Of a stretch of 24,670 nucleotides of DNA, positions 16,158 to 23,204 are shown in pieces (the stretch's first letter is position 1; every line of letters starts with the position of its first letter). The notes below the pieces were generated by a model. That model was not told the origin of the DNA. It saw only the letters and a list, made by a program, of their open reading frames with translations, and did no database searches. Both the position numbers and the translations under genes were made by a program. Source of the DNA: UBA3537 sp045561735 (GTDB lineage: Bacteria > Bacteroidota > Bacteroidia > Flavobacteriales > Flavobacteriaceae). The stretch lies in the NCBI GenBank assembly GCA_045561735.1, contig JBJKXC010000029.1, positions 1-24,670 of the forward strand, given 5' to 3'.

Positions 16158-18616
16158 AAGCGCATGCTAACTCTTAAGTTAAAGACTCTAGGCGTTAGAT
16201 AGTTCGGAATCGCGTATTGAAACTTTGAATAGACATCTCGTACCCATGTGTTGGTAATTGAATTTTGAACGTCAAATATATTAAAGATTTCAACCCCTAA
16301 TGAAAGCGCTTTGAAGTGGCTTTTCCATCCGCTTTTAGCAGGATTGTCTTCATCTACAACCACATAAGACATCCCAATATCTGCTCGTTTGTAATCAGGT
16401 AAACGGTTTTGATAATCATATACATCTGCATAGCTTGGTGAGCCTCCAGGAACGCCGGTATTATAAACCAGGTTAAGATACATTTTCATTTTGGGTAGGT
16501 TGGGGACATAGTCCTGAAATAAAACACCAAACTTAAGTCTTTGGTCCATTGGACGGGCGATGTATTCTCGGCCGCCAATGGCTTCTTCCGTTTTTAAATA
16601 TCCAAATGAGAACCAGGATTCTGTACCAGGAACAAACTCTCCATTCAAACGCAGATCTAGTCCATACGCATAAGCTTTGGCATTGTTATTGGCCGCGTAG
16701 CGAATTCTCACATTTTCAACAGTATAAGGATTGACATTTGTAATCTTTTTGTAATAAGCTTCTGACACCAATTTAAACGGACGCTCCCACATCTTAAAAC
16801 TGTACTCATGACCTGTTACAACATGAAGCGATCGTTGCGCTTTCACATTGTTGTTTACAGTCCCGTCGAAACCCCTCAATTCTCTGTAAAACGGGGGTTG
16901 GTAATACAAACCACCACTCAGTCTAAACAACATATCTTTAGACCCCTCAGGCTTGATGCTAAATTGGCCTCTTGGACTGAAGACCATTTGTTGGTTCGCA
17001 TTGATCCCTTTCCCACTAATTTTCCACTGGTGTGCACGAATTCCTAAGTTATAAAACACCTCATGCCGTCCCAAAGTACCGCGCTTATTCCATTGGGCAA
17101 AAGCTTGGATGCGATTAACTGTTGTGTTATTAGTCGCCCGGATATTTTCAAAAGGAACCAATGGCCCTGAATTGGGCGCGTATGGTTCTGTGTTAAAATT
17201 ATCAAGATTGGGCGGGTTGATGGAAAAACCAGCGGAGTCGATGACTTCCCATTCAACCACACGGTCTCGAATATTTTCATTAGTGTATTTAACCGACCAT
17301 TGAAAATGATGCTTATTATTTTTGTAATCACCGCGCTGTTCAACTGTTGTAATCAAAGCATCTAAATCATTCCTTGCATGATTGATTTGTGAACCGATGC
17401 CTTCTGAAAATTCAACTTCTCCTAAATTTTCATCACCAATGTTATTGTTGACTTCTCCCAAACGGTATTGCGCCAAAATATCAAAATATTCTTGTTCGGT
17501 GGTACGGAAGCTAGATGCAATTAATTTCAAATTCAGAGACTCATTTAGCTGATAAGCCCCTTTTAATGCTCCAAAATAAGTTCTATATGAATCTTTTTCT
17601 TGACCTTGGTAAAACACTAGTAGTGCAATAGGATCCGTTAAAGTTCCAAAATTTGTTTGCCTTGTTTGGGGTTCATAGTTGTAAGTGTTAGATGTGATAT
17701 TTCCCAAGAAGCTCAATTCAAATTTTAAATTAAATTTATAGGTCAAATAGGCCTGTGCATCAAAAAACTGAGGGTCGTAATTGGTTTGTGTTTCTCTCGC
17801 ATCCACCAATAAAGTGTTGTCGCGGTAGCGCAATCCCATAAGGGCCGAAAATTTAGAATCCTTTGAAAGGCTTTCTGCAGTCAGACTTCCACCTAAAAGG
17901 TTTATATCAGTAAGGATACCAAATGCTTTGGGTTTTCGATAGCTAATATCTAATACTGAGGACAACTTATCGCCATATTTTGCTTGAAATCCGCCGGCTG
18001 AAAATTCAAGGTTTTGAACCATATCAGAGTTTACAAAACTCAAACCTTCTTGTTGGCCTGAACGCACCAAAAAAGGTCGGTAGACTTCAATGTCATTAAC
18101 ATATACCAAATTTTCATCAAAATTACCACCTCGAACAGAGTACTGGGTGCTCAGTTCATTAGAAATGTTAACCCCGGGTAAAGTTTTTAAAAGGTTTTCT
18201 ACGCCGGGTTGTGCCCCCTTAATTGTTCGAATGATTTGAGGAGAAATGGTCGTTACCCCTTCTAAAGCAATGCGTTTGGTACTTTTGATGACAACAGTTT
18301 CAATTTGCTCGATGCCAAGTTTTAATACCGGATTAAACTCATAAATTTCTCCAGCTTTAAGATTAAAAACAACGGAGACTGATTTATAATTTATGTGTGA
18401 ATAGGTAACCTTAACCTCTATATCTGCAGTAATATCTAACTTGTAAAATCCGTTTCTATTGGAGGTAGTCCCAAACTGGTTGGCTTGAATGTTCGCATTT
18501 TCAATAGGGTTTTTGGACGCATCCAAAAGCACCCCGGTCAGCGTGGCTGTTTGCGCCATCAATCCATGTTGTATGAACAACATTATCAAAAAAAGAAATG
18601 AATATTTATTTTTCAA
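16154..18616 (-). CDS. TonB-dependent outer-membrane receptor with carboxypeptidase-regulatory-like domain
   Basis: The signal peptide (KNKYSFLFLIMLFIQHGLMAQ) is followed by an N-terminal CarboxypepD_reg-like domain (about 24-105: ATLTGVLLDASKNPIENANI, then YSHINYKSVSV). A plug domain comes next (about 125-235: GVENLLKTLPGVNI, YSVRGGNFDENLVYVNDIEV). A long beta-barrel follows and ends with aromatic F820 in FNLRVSMRF. Such receptors import large or scarce ligands using TonB energy; the ligand is not deducible. The start is an unusual TTG at 18616, only 2 bases after the M23 stop. The next in-frame ATG (18583) would delete the basic KNK leader and shorten the signal peptide. No SusD-like partner is adjacent. 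Confidence 0.92.
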   Translation of the reverse strand: MKNKYSFLFLIMLFIQHGLMAQTATLTGVLLDASKNPIENANIQANQFGTTSNRNGFYKLDITADIEVKVTYSHINYKSVSVVFNLKAGEIYEFNPVLKLGIEQIETVVIKSTKRIALEGVTTISPQIIRTIKGAQPGVENLLKTLPGVNISNELSTQYSVRGGNFDENLVYVNDIEVYRPFLVRSGQQEGLSFVNSDMVQNLEFSAGGFQAKYGDKLSSVLDISYRKPKAFGILTDINLLGGSLTAESLSKDSKFSALMGLRYRDNTLLVDARETQTNYDPQFFDAQAYLTYKFNLKFELSFLGNITSNTYNYEPQTRQTNFGTLTDPIALLVFYQGQEKDSYRTYFGALKGAYQLNESLNLKLIASSFRTTEQEYFDILAQYRLGEVNNNIGDENLGEVEFSEGIGSQINHARNDLDALITTVEQRGDYKNNKHHFQWSVKYTNENIRDRVVEWEVIDSAGFSINPPNLDNFNTEPYAPNSGPLVPFENIRATNNTTVNRIQAFAQWNKRGTLGRHEVFYNLGIRAHQWKISGKGINANQQMVFSPRGQFSIKPEGSKDMLFRLSGGLYYQPPFYRELRGFDGTVNNNVKAQRSLHVVTGHEYSFKMWERPFKLVSEAYYKKITNVNPYTVENVRIRYAANNNAKAYAYGLDLRLNGEFVPGTESWFSFGYLKTEEAIGGREYIARPMDQRLKFGVLFQDYVPNLPKMKMYLNLVYNTGVPGGSPSYADVYDYQNRLPDYKRADIGMSYVVVDEDNPAKSGWKSHFKALSLGVEIFNIFDVQNSITNTWVRDVYSKFQYAIPNYLTPRVFNLRVSMRF

Positions 18617-18618
18617 CC

Positions 18619-20313
18619 TTAATCCGTTATTTTTCTATAAAAAGTTGCTTCAAATTTAGTGCTATTTCCAACATTATCCGTTACAATAAGCTTTAAATTA
18701 TTTTCAGTACTGTTGATAATGCCATCTTCAAAATCATGTGTTAGGCGGTTTGTTTTTGGATCATATTCCATAAGTATCCAGTTTCCATTTAATGTTGCTC
18801 TGTAATTATTAACTCCAGAGATGACATCTGAAATTTTAATTTTTAAATAGCGTTGGTAACTGATCCAACTGCCATCTTTAAAATTTTCAGGAGTTATACC
18901 AGGGCCTTCATTATCTGACCCGAGCGTGTATGTTCCGAGGTATTTGGTCCGGGTTGTCAGTGTGTCGCCTTTGCGTTTTGTAGGAGAATGGTGTAATTTA
19001 CCATAATCAGAAACAGATCCTATGAAAAGATTTTTTGCGTCTGTATCTGCGTATTTTTCAATGTTAAAATTAATGTCAATGGATTTTTTTAACGGAATTG
19101 TAGACTTGTGCAGTTTTAAAGTATCATTATAAACTTTAAAATCAATGGGGACATCCTCGTAAAAGCTGTTTGCAGGAATGTTTACCCAAACCAATCCTTC
19201 TCTTAAAGTCATTGCTTTCCCGGAATTAATTAAAGTTAAATCAGGTGAAATGTCAGGCCTTGGTGGCAATGCCATTTCTTCTCCATTTATGGGAATTTTG
19301 AGAAAGGATTTATTTCCTTTGTAATCCTTAATTTCAATTGATACTACCCCATTTGTATCGTCTTTAATATTTAATTGGCCATTATTTTCCTTAAATGTAA
19401 ACAGACTTAGGGGGTTATTTTTCTCAATAAAAAGCTTTTGAATGCGTTGCTTTTTGTCTCTGTAATAAGCATAATCAATGTAGCGGTTCAGGTGTTTGGT
19501 TTCATCAAAAGAAAAGCGTTTAAAATCTACTTCCAACGATTTTTTTCCGTTGAAATAAGAACGAATCAAAGCCACTCCGTTTTTATTTGGTGCTGCGTCT
19601 TGGCGGTCGTTTGATATGATGCCAAATCCAATCCTTCCATACGCTTTTATGGTTTCCGTTTTATAATTACCATCGGAATGCTTGACGATCCTAATTTTTT
19701 CCCGTTTTCTTTGACCCTCAATGTGACTTTCTTCTGATAATGGATAAGCAAACAAATCATAAATTACCGGCTTGGTGGTGTCTTTTATCTCAATCCCAAA
19801 AAGCATAGGATTGATGGGGCGTTCTTGCTTGTCTCGAATTTCAAAATGGAGATGTGGTCCAGAAGAACCCCCTGTATTTCCGGAAAAAGCAACCAAAGTA
19901 TTTGCTTCGATTTTTAAATCTCCACGGGCTGGAAACAATTCAATTTCAAAGCTTTCATTTCGATATTGTTTTGCCTTTGTATAGGCTTCAATTTCAGGAG
20001 AAAATTTTTTAAGGTGGGCATACACTGAGGTGTAACCATTGGGATGGTTAATATAAAGAGCTTTTCCATAGCCATAGCGAGAAACTTTAATACGACTTAC
20101 ATAGCCCGCAGCTGCAGTGTAAACTGCTAGCCCTTCTTTACCATTTGTTTTTATGTCAATGCCCGAATGAAAATGATTTGTGCGCAATTCGGCAAAGGTG
20201 CCTGAAAGAACAAGTGTTTGTTTCAGTGGGCTCGAAAAATAATCTTGAGGATAGGGGGTTTGTGATTGGCACAAAAAAACAAAGCAAAATAAAATATATC
20301 TAACAAATAACAT
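18619..20313 (-). CDS. M23 family (LytM-type) metallopeptidase
   Basis: From the ATG at 20313 this is 564 residues. A signal peptide (about 1-17) is followed by a LytM domain with Zn ligands H49 and D53 (HFHSGID), H100 in SVYAHL, and H154/H156 in SSGPHLHF. M23 enzymes cut peptidoglycan cross-links, and some inactive members act as activators, but here the metal ligands are intact. The large C-terminal part (about 200-564) is beta-rich and Ig-like, without recognisable motifs. The open frame extends 13 codons further upstream, but the chosen start gives a proper signal peptide. It is co-directional with the TonB receptor, separated by 2 bases, so they form an operon. Confidence 0.9.
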   Translation of the reverse strand: MLFVRYILFCFVFLCQSQTPYPQDYFSSPLKQTLVLSGTFAELRTNHFHSGIDIKTNGKEGLAVYTAAAGYVSRIKVSRYGYGKALYINHPNGYTSVYAHLKKFSPEIEAYTKAKQYRNESFEIELFPARGDLKIEANTLVAFSGNTGGSSGPHLHFEIRDKQERPINPMLFGIEIKDTTKPVIYDLFAYPLSEESHIEGQRKREKIRIVKHSDGNYKTETIKAYGRIGFGIISNDRQDAAPNKNGVALIRSYFNGKKSLEVDFKRFSFDETKHLNRYIDYAYYRDKKQRIQKLFIEKNNPLSLFTFKENNGQLNIKDDTNGVVSIEIKDYKGNKSFLKIPINGEEMALPPRPDISPDLTLINSGKAMTLREGLVWVNIPANSFYEDVPIDFKVYNDTLKLHKSTIPLKKSIDINFNIEKYADTDAKNLFIGSVSDYGKLHHSPTKRKGDTLTTRTKYLGTYTLGSDNEGPGITPENFKDGSWISYQRYLKIKISDVISGVNNYRATLNGNWILMEYDPKTNRLTHDFEDGIINSTENNLKLIVTDNVGNSTKFEATFYRKITD

Positions 20314-20403
20314 AGAGTGGGCTGTCTTGTAAATGTAAATAAATGAAAACAAATAGCAAAGAGAATTTTGAGTTGTGTAATTTTAAAAATATACTAAAAA
20401 CAA

Positions 20404-20434
20404 TTGTAGATTTAGAGAGGGAATGCTAAATTTG
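20404..20434 (+). promoter_or_regulatory. Flavobacterial-type promoter of the zap operon
   Basis: TTG at 20404-20406 and TAAATTTG at 20427-20434 are separated by 20 bases, a full match to the Bacteroidetes promoter consensus. The first gene starts 24 bases beyond the box. This is one of the two best promoters in the window and would drive the coiled-coil gene, zapA and possibly the structured RNA behind them. Confidence 0.65.
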
Positions 20435-20458
20435 TAACAAACGCTATTGATATTATAT

Positions 20459-20749
20459 ATGCGCAACGTTGAATCAATTCTGGAATCCCTAGAACTTAAA
20501 ATTGTAAAAGTTTTAGCGCATTTAGATGTATTAAAAGCTGAAAATCAGCGTTTAAAATTGGAAATCGCGGCACAAAAAGAAAAGGCTGAAGGGCAGCGTG
20601 CAGCTCTAGATAAAAAAGAAACAGATTTAGAAGCCTTGAGGATTGCGAATTCCATGTTGGGCAGTAACGATGACAAACGCGCATCAAAGCTTAAAATAAA
20701 TGCTTTAATACGAGACATCAATGATTGTCTTGCCAGTTTATCTGATTGA
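20459..20749 (+). CDS. Coiled-coil protein upstream of zapA
   Basis: This 96-residue protein is almost entirely predicted coiled coil (heptads through about residue 70, LESLELKIVKVLAHL then LKAENQRLKLEI). It ends in a short conserved-looking segment, SKLKINALIRDINDCL. I chose the ATG at 20459 because the in-frame TTG 12 bases upstream lacks support. The stop is 5 bases before the zapA ATG. Position and coiled-coil nature suggest a ZapB-like division partner, which is inference. The family has no firm name that I can recall. Confidence 0.82.
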   Translation: MRNVESILESLELKIVKVLAHLDVLKAENQRLKLEIAAQKEKAEGQRAALDKKETDLEALRIANSMLGSNDDKRASKLKINALIRDINDCLASLSD

Positions 20750-20754
20750 AACAC

Positions 20755-21057
20755 ATGAGTGAACAACTAAAAATAAAATTATCCATTGCCAACAGAGTTT
20801 ATCCGTTGACAATTTCTCCGCGCCAAGAAGAGGGCCTGCGGTTGGCTGCACAGAAAATTGACCAAACTCTTAAAAAATTTGAGCAGAGCTACTCTGTTAA
20901 AGACAAGCAAGATGTACTGGCTATGTGTGCCTTACAATTTGCAGCTCAGTCTGAACAGACCAAGCTTAATAAAACTAGTTTAAACGAAGCTTTACAACAA
21001 CGCCTTGAAGATTTAGACAAGCGCTTAGAAGCCCACTTAAACGACGACGTTCTTTAG
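20755..21057 (+). CDS. zapA: Cell division protein ZapA
   Basis: This 100-residue protein begins MSEQLKIKLSIANRVYPLTI, the beta-rich N-terminal domain of ZapA. A helical segment (RQEEGLRLAAQKIDQTLKKF) and a C-terminal coiled coil (QRLEDLDKRLEAHL) follow. ZapA bundles FtsZ filaments at the division site. ATG 20755 is preferred over an upstream in-frame TTG that would overlap the previous gene. It is the last protein gene before the structured RNA region and shares the promoter of the coiled-coil gene. Confidence 0.9.
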   Translation: MSEQLKIKLSIANRVYPLTISPRQEEGLRLAAQKIDQTLKKFEQSYSVKDKQDVLAMCALQFAAQSEQTKLNKTSLNEALQQRLEDLDKRLEAHLNDDVL

Positions 21058-21065
21058 AAGGCCGC

Positions 21066-21240
21066 ATTTTAAACTGCCTGTATTGATTATTTTTTGATAA
21101 ACTCAACGCGATATCTATAAAAGGGGTGCGTTTAAGTTGTAAAAGCATGCTGCCCAGTCGCAGATTCTTGACCAGCTTTTCAGCCCTAAATCCTGTTCAT
21201 TAGGAGTTTATACAAATCCAGATCTTTGCAGGCTTTTTTA
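21066..21240 (+). ncRNA. ssrS: Structured RNA, probable 6S-type (6S-Flavo-like)
   Basis: The gap between zapA and xerD folds into nested long-range helices. A closing helix pairs 21076-21088 with 21221-21233: GCCTGTA with TTGCAGGC, then two mismatches, then GATT with GATC. Inside it, ATAAACTC (21097-21104) pairs with GAGTTTAT (21204-21211). Two further internal stems are AACGC/GCGTT (21105-21109 with 21128-21132) and AAAAGC/GCTTTT (21141-21146 with 21175-21180). The outer helix is followed by a run of six T, consistent with termination. A long closed rod is the 6S RNA form, and I recall flavobacterial 6S RNA lying after zapA. Exact ends and strand are not proven: the T-run favours plus. I see no own promoter. 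Confidence 0.65.
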
Positions 21241-21256
21241 TGTCAAATTCTGAAAT

Positions 21257-22156
21257 TTAGTTTCTCCTTGGATGGAATTTGGTCATCACCTGCTTGAGGT
21301 GGCTTTTGTCTAAATGCATGTATATTTCGGTAGTAGTGATGCTTTCGTGGCCCAACATCATTTGAATGGCTCTCAAGTCTGCACCATTTTCCAAAAGATG
21401 GGTGGCAAAAGAATGTCGAAAGGTGTGGGGAGAAATAGATTTTTGAATCCCTGCTTTCTTGGCTGTGGTTTTAACAATGGTAAAGATCATGGCGCGGGTT
21501 AGCTGTTTCCCCCGCTGGTTTAAAAACAGCGTATCGCCGTGTTCTGGCGTGATGTCAAGTAGTCTGCGACCTTGTTTTCTGTAGTTTTTTATGAGTTTTT
21601 GAGTTTTGGAGCCAATGGGGACAAAACGCTGTTTGTCTCCCTTACCTGTCACTTTGATAAAGCCCTCTTCAAAAAAGAGATCCGATATTTTTAAATGTGT
21701 CAATTCACTGACCCGCAGCCCACAACTGTAAAGCGTTTCTATGATGGCTCGGTTGCGCTCACCCAAAGGCTTGCTCAAATCTATGGCAGCCACCATCTTA
21801 TCTATTTCTTTGAGCGACAGGGTATCAGGGAGTTTACGGGCTATTTTAGGGGCTTCAATTTGTTCCAGTGGGTTTGAATTGCGGTAATTTTCAAAAACCA
21901 AATAATCAAAAAAACTGCGTAGTCCCGAAATCACACGGGATTGGGTTCTTGCATTGGAATTTTTGGCCAATTCGTAAAGAAATTGTTGAATGGCATCGGC
22001 CTTAATTTTTAAAGGGCTCAGCGGCATCTTATGGACGTCCAAATATTGCATGAGTTTTTGGACGTCTAAACGGTAGCTGTTTACCGTATTTTGAGATAAA
22101 CCCCGCTCAATTTTTAAATAGTGCTCAAAATCTTTAAGGGCTGGGGTCCATTTCAT
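21257..22156 (-). CDS. xerD: Site-specific tyrosine recombinase XerD
   Basis: This 299-residue recombinase resolves chromosome dimers at dif together with XerC. The N-terminal SAM-like core-binding domain (about 1-90) is followed by the catalytic domain with all key residues. These are R148 in SCGLRVSELT, K172 in GKGDKQRFVPI, H244 and R247 in SPHTFRHSFATHLLE, H270 in MLGHESITTTEIY, and the nucleophile Y279. The MKWTPALKDFEHYLKIERGLSQNT start is typical of XerD rather than XerC or phage integrases. It is convergent with the structured RNA, ending 17 bases from it. A TAAATTTG box is present upstream but has no TTG at the usual distance. Confidence 0.92.
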   Translation of the reverse strand: MKWTPALKDFEHYLKIERGLSQNTVNSYRLDVQKLMQYLDVHKMPLSPLKIKADAIQQFLYELAKNSNARTQSRVISGLRSFFDYLVFENYRNSNPLEQIEAPKIARKLPDTLSLKEIDKMVAAIDLSKPLGERNRAIIETLYSCGLRVSELTHLKISDLFFEEGFIKVTGKGDKQRFVPIGSKTQKLIKNYRKQGRRLLDITPEHGDTLFLNQRGKQLTRAMIFTIVKTTAKKAGIQKSISPHTFRHSFATHLLENGADLRAIQMMLGHESITTTEIYMHLDKSHLKQVMTKFHPRRN

Positions 22157-22279
22157 ACTGCGATATATAAATATTTTAGTCTTTCAAATTTACAAATAAT
22201 TGTATAGGATTGTTTATTAATTTTCAAGTACTATAATTGTGATGCTATTGTAACTTAAAAAAATAAACCATTAAACTAT

Positions 22280-22310
22280 TTGAAAAGAAAAGAAAACACA
22301 CTTATATTTG
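22280..22310 (+). promoter_or_regulatory. Flavobacterial-type promoter of tRNA-Ser
   Basis: TTG at 22280-22282 and TATATTTG at 22303-22310, separated by 20 bases, match the Bacteroidetes consensus in full. The tRNA begins 12 bases downstream of the box, so transcription should start close to the mature 5' end. Confidence 0.7.
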
Positions 22311-22321
22311 CAACCGCATAA

Positions 22322-22406
22322 GGAGAAATGGCAGAGTGGTCGAATGCGGCAGTCTTGAAAACTGTTGAGGGTCACACCTCCGGGGGTTCGAATCCCTCTT
22401 TCTCCG
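22322..22406 (+). tRNA. tRNA-Ser (UGA)
   Basis: The acceptor stem GGAGAAA pairs with TTTCTCC (22399-22405), followed by discriminator G at 22406. The anticodon arm CAGTCTTGAAAACTG presents UGA. A long variable arm (GAGGGTCACACCTC), as in class II serine tRNAs, precedes the TTCGAAT T-loop. The CCA end is not encoded, since GCAAAA follows. It has its own promoter and terminator. Confidence 0.96.
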
Positions 22407-22412
22407 CAAAAG

Positions 22413-22446
22413 AAAACCCACATTTTTTGTGGGTTTTTATTTTTTA
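22413..22446 (+). terminator. Intrinsic terminator after tRNA-Ser
   Basis: AAAACCCACA (22413-22422) pairs with TGTGGGTTTT (22428-22437) around a five-T loop and is followed by a T-rich tract. This perfect ten-pair hairpin starts 6 bases after the tRNA. The remaining 120 bases to the next gene hold only its promoter-like box. Confidence 0.85.
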
Positions 22447-22523
22447 TGAATCATAGCCTCTACGAAATATGTTGGTGTTTCTGAAAAAGTTGTTAAAAAT
22501 CATGTTATGGCTTTTGTAGTGGC

Positions 22524-22554
22524 TTAAGACCAAACAATTAATTCCTTATTTTTG
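22524..22554 (+). promoter_or_regulatory. Putative promoter of the nitroreductase gene
   Basis: TATTTTTG at 22547-22554 matches TAnnTTTG. Twenty bases upstream the -33 position reads TTA rather than TTG. The ATG is 15 bases beyond the box, giving a very short leader. Expression of the nitroreductase and the aminotransferase after it would start here. Confidence 0.45.
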
Positions 22555-22569
22555 TAAAAATATTTTTTA

Positions 22570-23202
22570 ATGAGCCTTTTAGAAGCCCTTAAGTGGCGCT
22601 ATGCTACCAAAAAATTTGATATATCTAAAGTCATCCCTGTGGAAGATATCGAAAAGATAAAAGCCGGTTTTAACCTTAGCGCGACTTCGTATGGATTACA
22701 GCCTGTTTCCTTAATTTTAGTTAGCAATAAAACCATCCAAAAAGAATTGGTACCCTTGTCTATGAACCAAAAGCAAGTTGAACAGGCTTCTCATCTTGCT
22801 ATTTTTTGTGTTAAAACTACTTTGGATGCACCCTATGTAGTCGATTATTTTGAACGCATTAAAAGCATTCGAAAGACCGAGGATAAAATTTTAGCATCTT
22901 TTAGAACCCACATCATTGATAGTTTTGAAAAGAAATCTTCTGATGATATTTATTTTTGGGCTGCCAAGCAAGCCTATTTAACAATGGGAAATCTTTTGGC
23001 CGTTTGTGCAGATCTTCGCATTGACGCCTGCCCTATGGAGGGCTTTGACCCGGAAGCATATGACAACTACTTTGATTTAAATGCAAAAGGGTTGAGATCA
23101 GTGCTCATAATGCCTATGGGCTATAGAGCAGGTGACGATATTCTTTCAGAACTAAAAAAAGTGCGCAAGAAAGTTTCGGAATCAGTGATTGAAATTAATT
23201 AA
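22570..23202 (+). CDS. Nitroreductase family NAD(P)H-dependent FMN oxidoreductase
   Basis: This 210-residue flavoprotein resembles NfsB-type nitroreductases. ALKWRYATKKFD (6-17) is the N-terminal FMN-phosphate-binding segment, and SATSYGLQP (37-45) is the conserved loop. AAKQAYLTMGNLLAVCADL and the CPMEGFDPEAYDNYF segment cover the C-terminal FMN and dimer contacts. Family members reduce nitroaromatics, quinones or enones with NAD(P)H, and the natural substrate is unknown. Length is normal. The next gene starts 2 bases after its stop, so both are likely in one operon. Confidence 0.9.
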   Translation: MSLLEALKWRYATKKFDISKVIPVEDIEKIKAGFNLSATSYGLQPVSLILVSNKTIQKELVPLSMNQKQVEQASHLAIFCVKTTLDAPYVVDYFERIKSIRKTEDKILASFRTHIIDSFEKKSSDDIYFWAAKQAYLTMGNLLAVCADLRIDACPMEGFDPEAYDNYFDLNAKGLRSVLIMPMGYRAGDDILSELKKVRKKVSESVIEIN

Positions 23203-23204
23203 CA

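Noticed and set aside
22322..22446. tRNA-Ser next to xerD as a possible integration site or remnant of a mobile element.
   Set aside because: XerD has the housekeeping XerD sequence and length, no duplicated tRNA end (att repeat) is visible, and neighbouring genes are ordinary.
22469..22519. A 16-codon open frame encoding a hydrophobic, lysine-bearing peptide (MLVFLKKLLKIMLWLL) downstream of the tRNA terminator, reminiscent of small type I toxins.
   Set aside because: There is no promoter, no antisense RNA signal and no ribosome-binding site. The AT-rich intergenic context makes such a short hydrophobic frame likely by chance.
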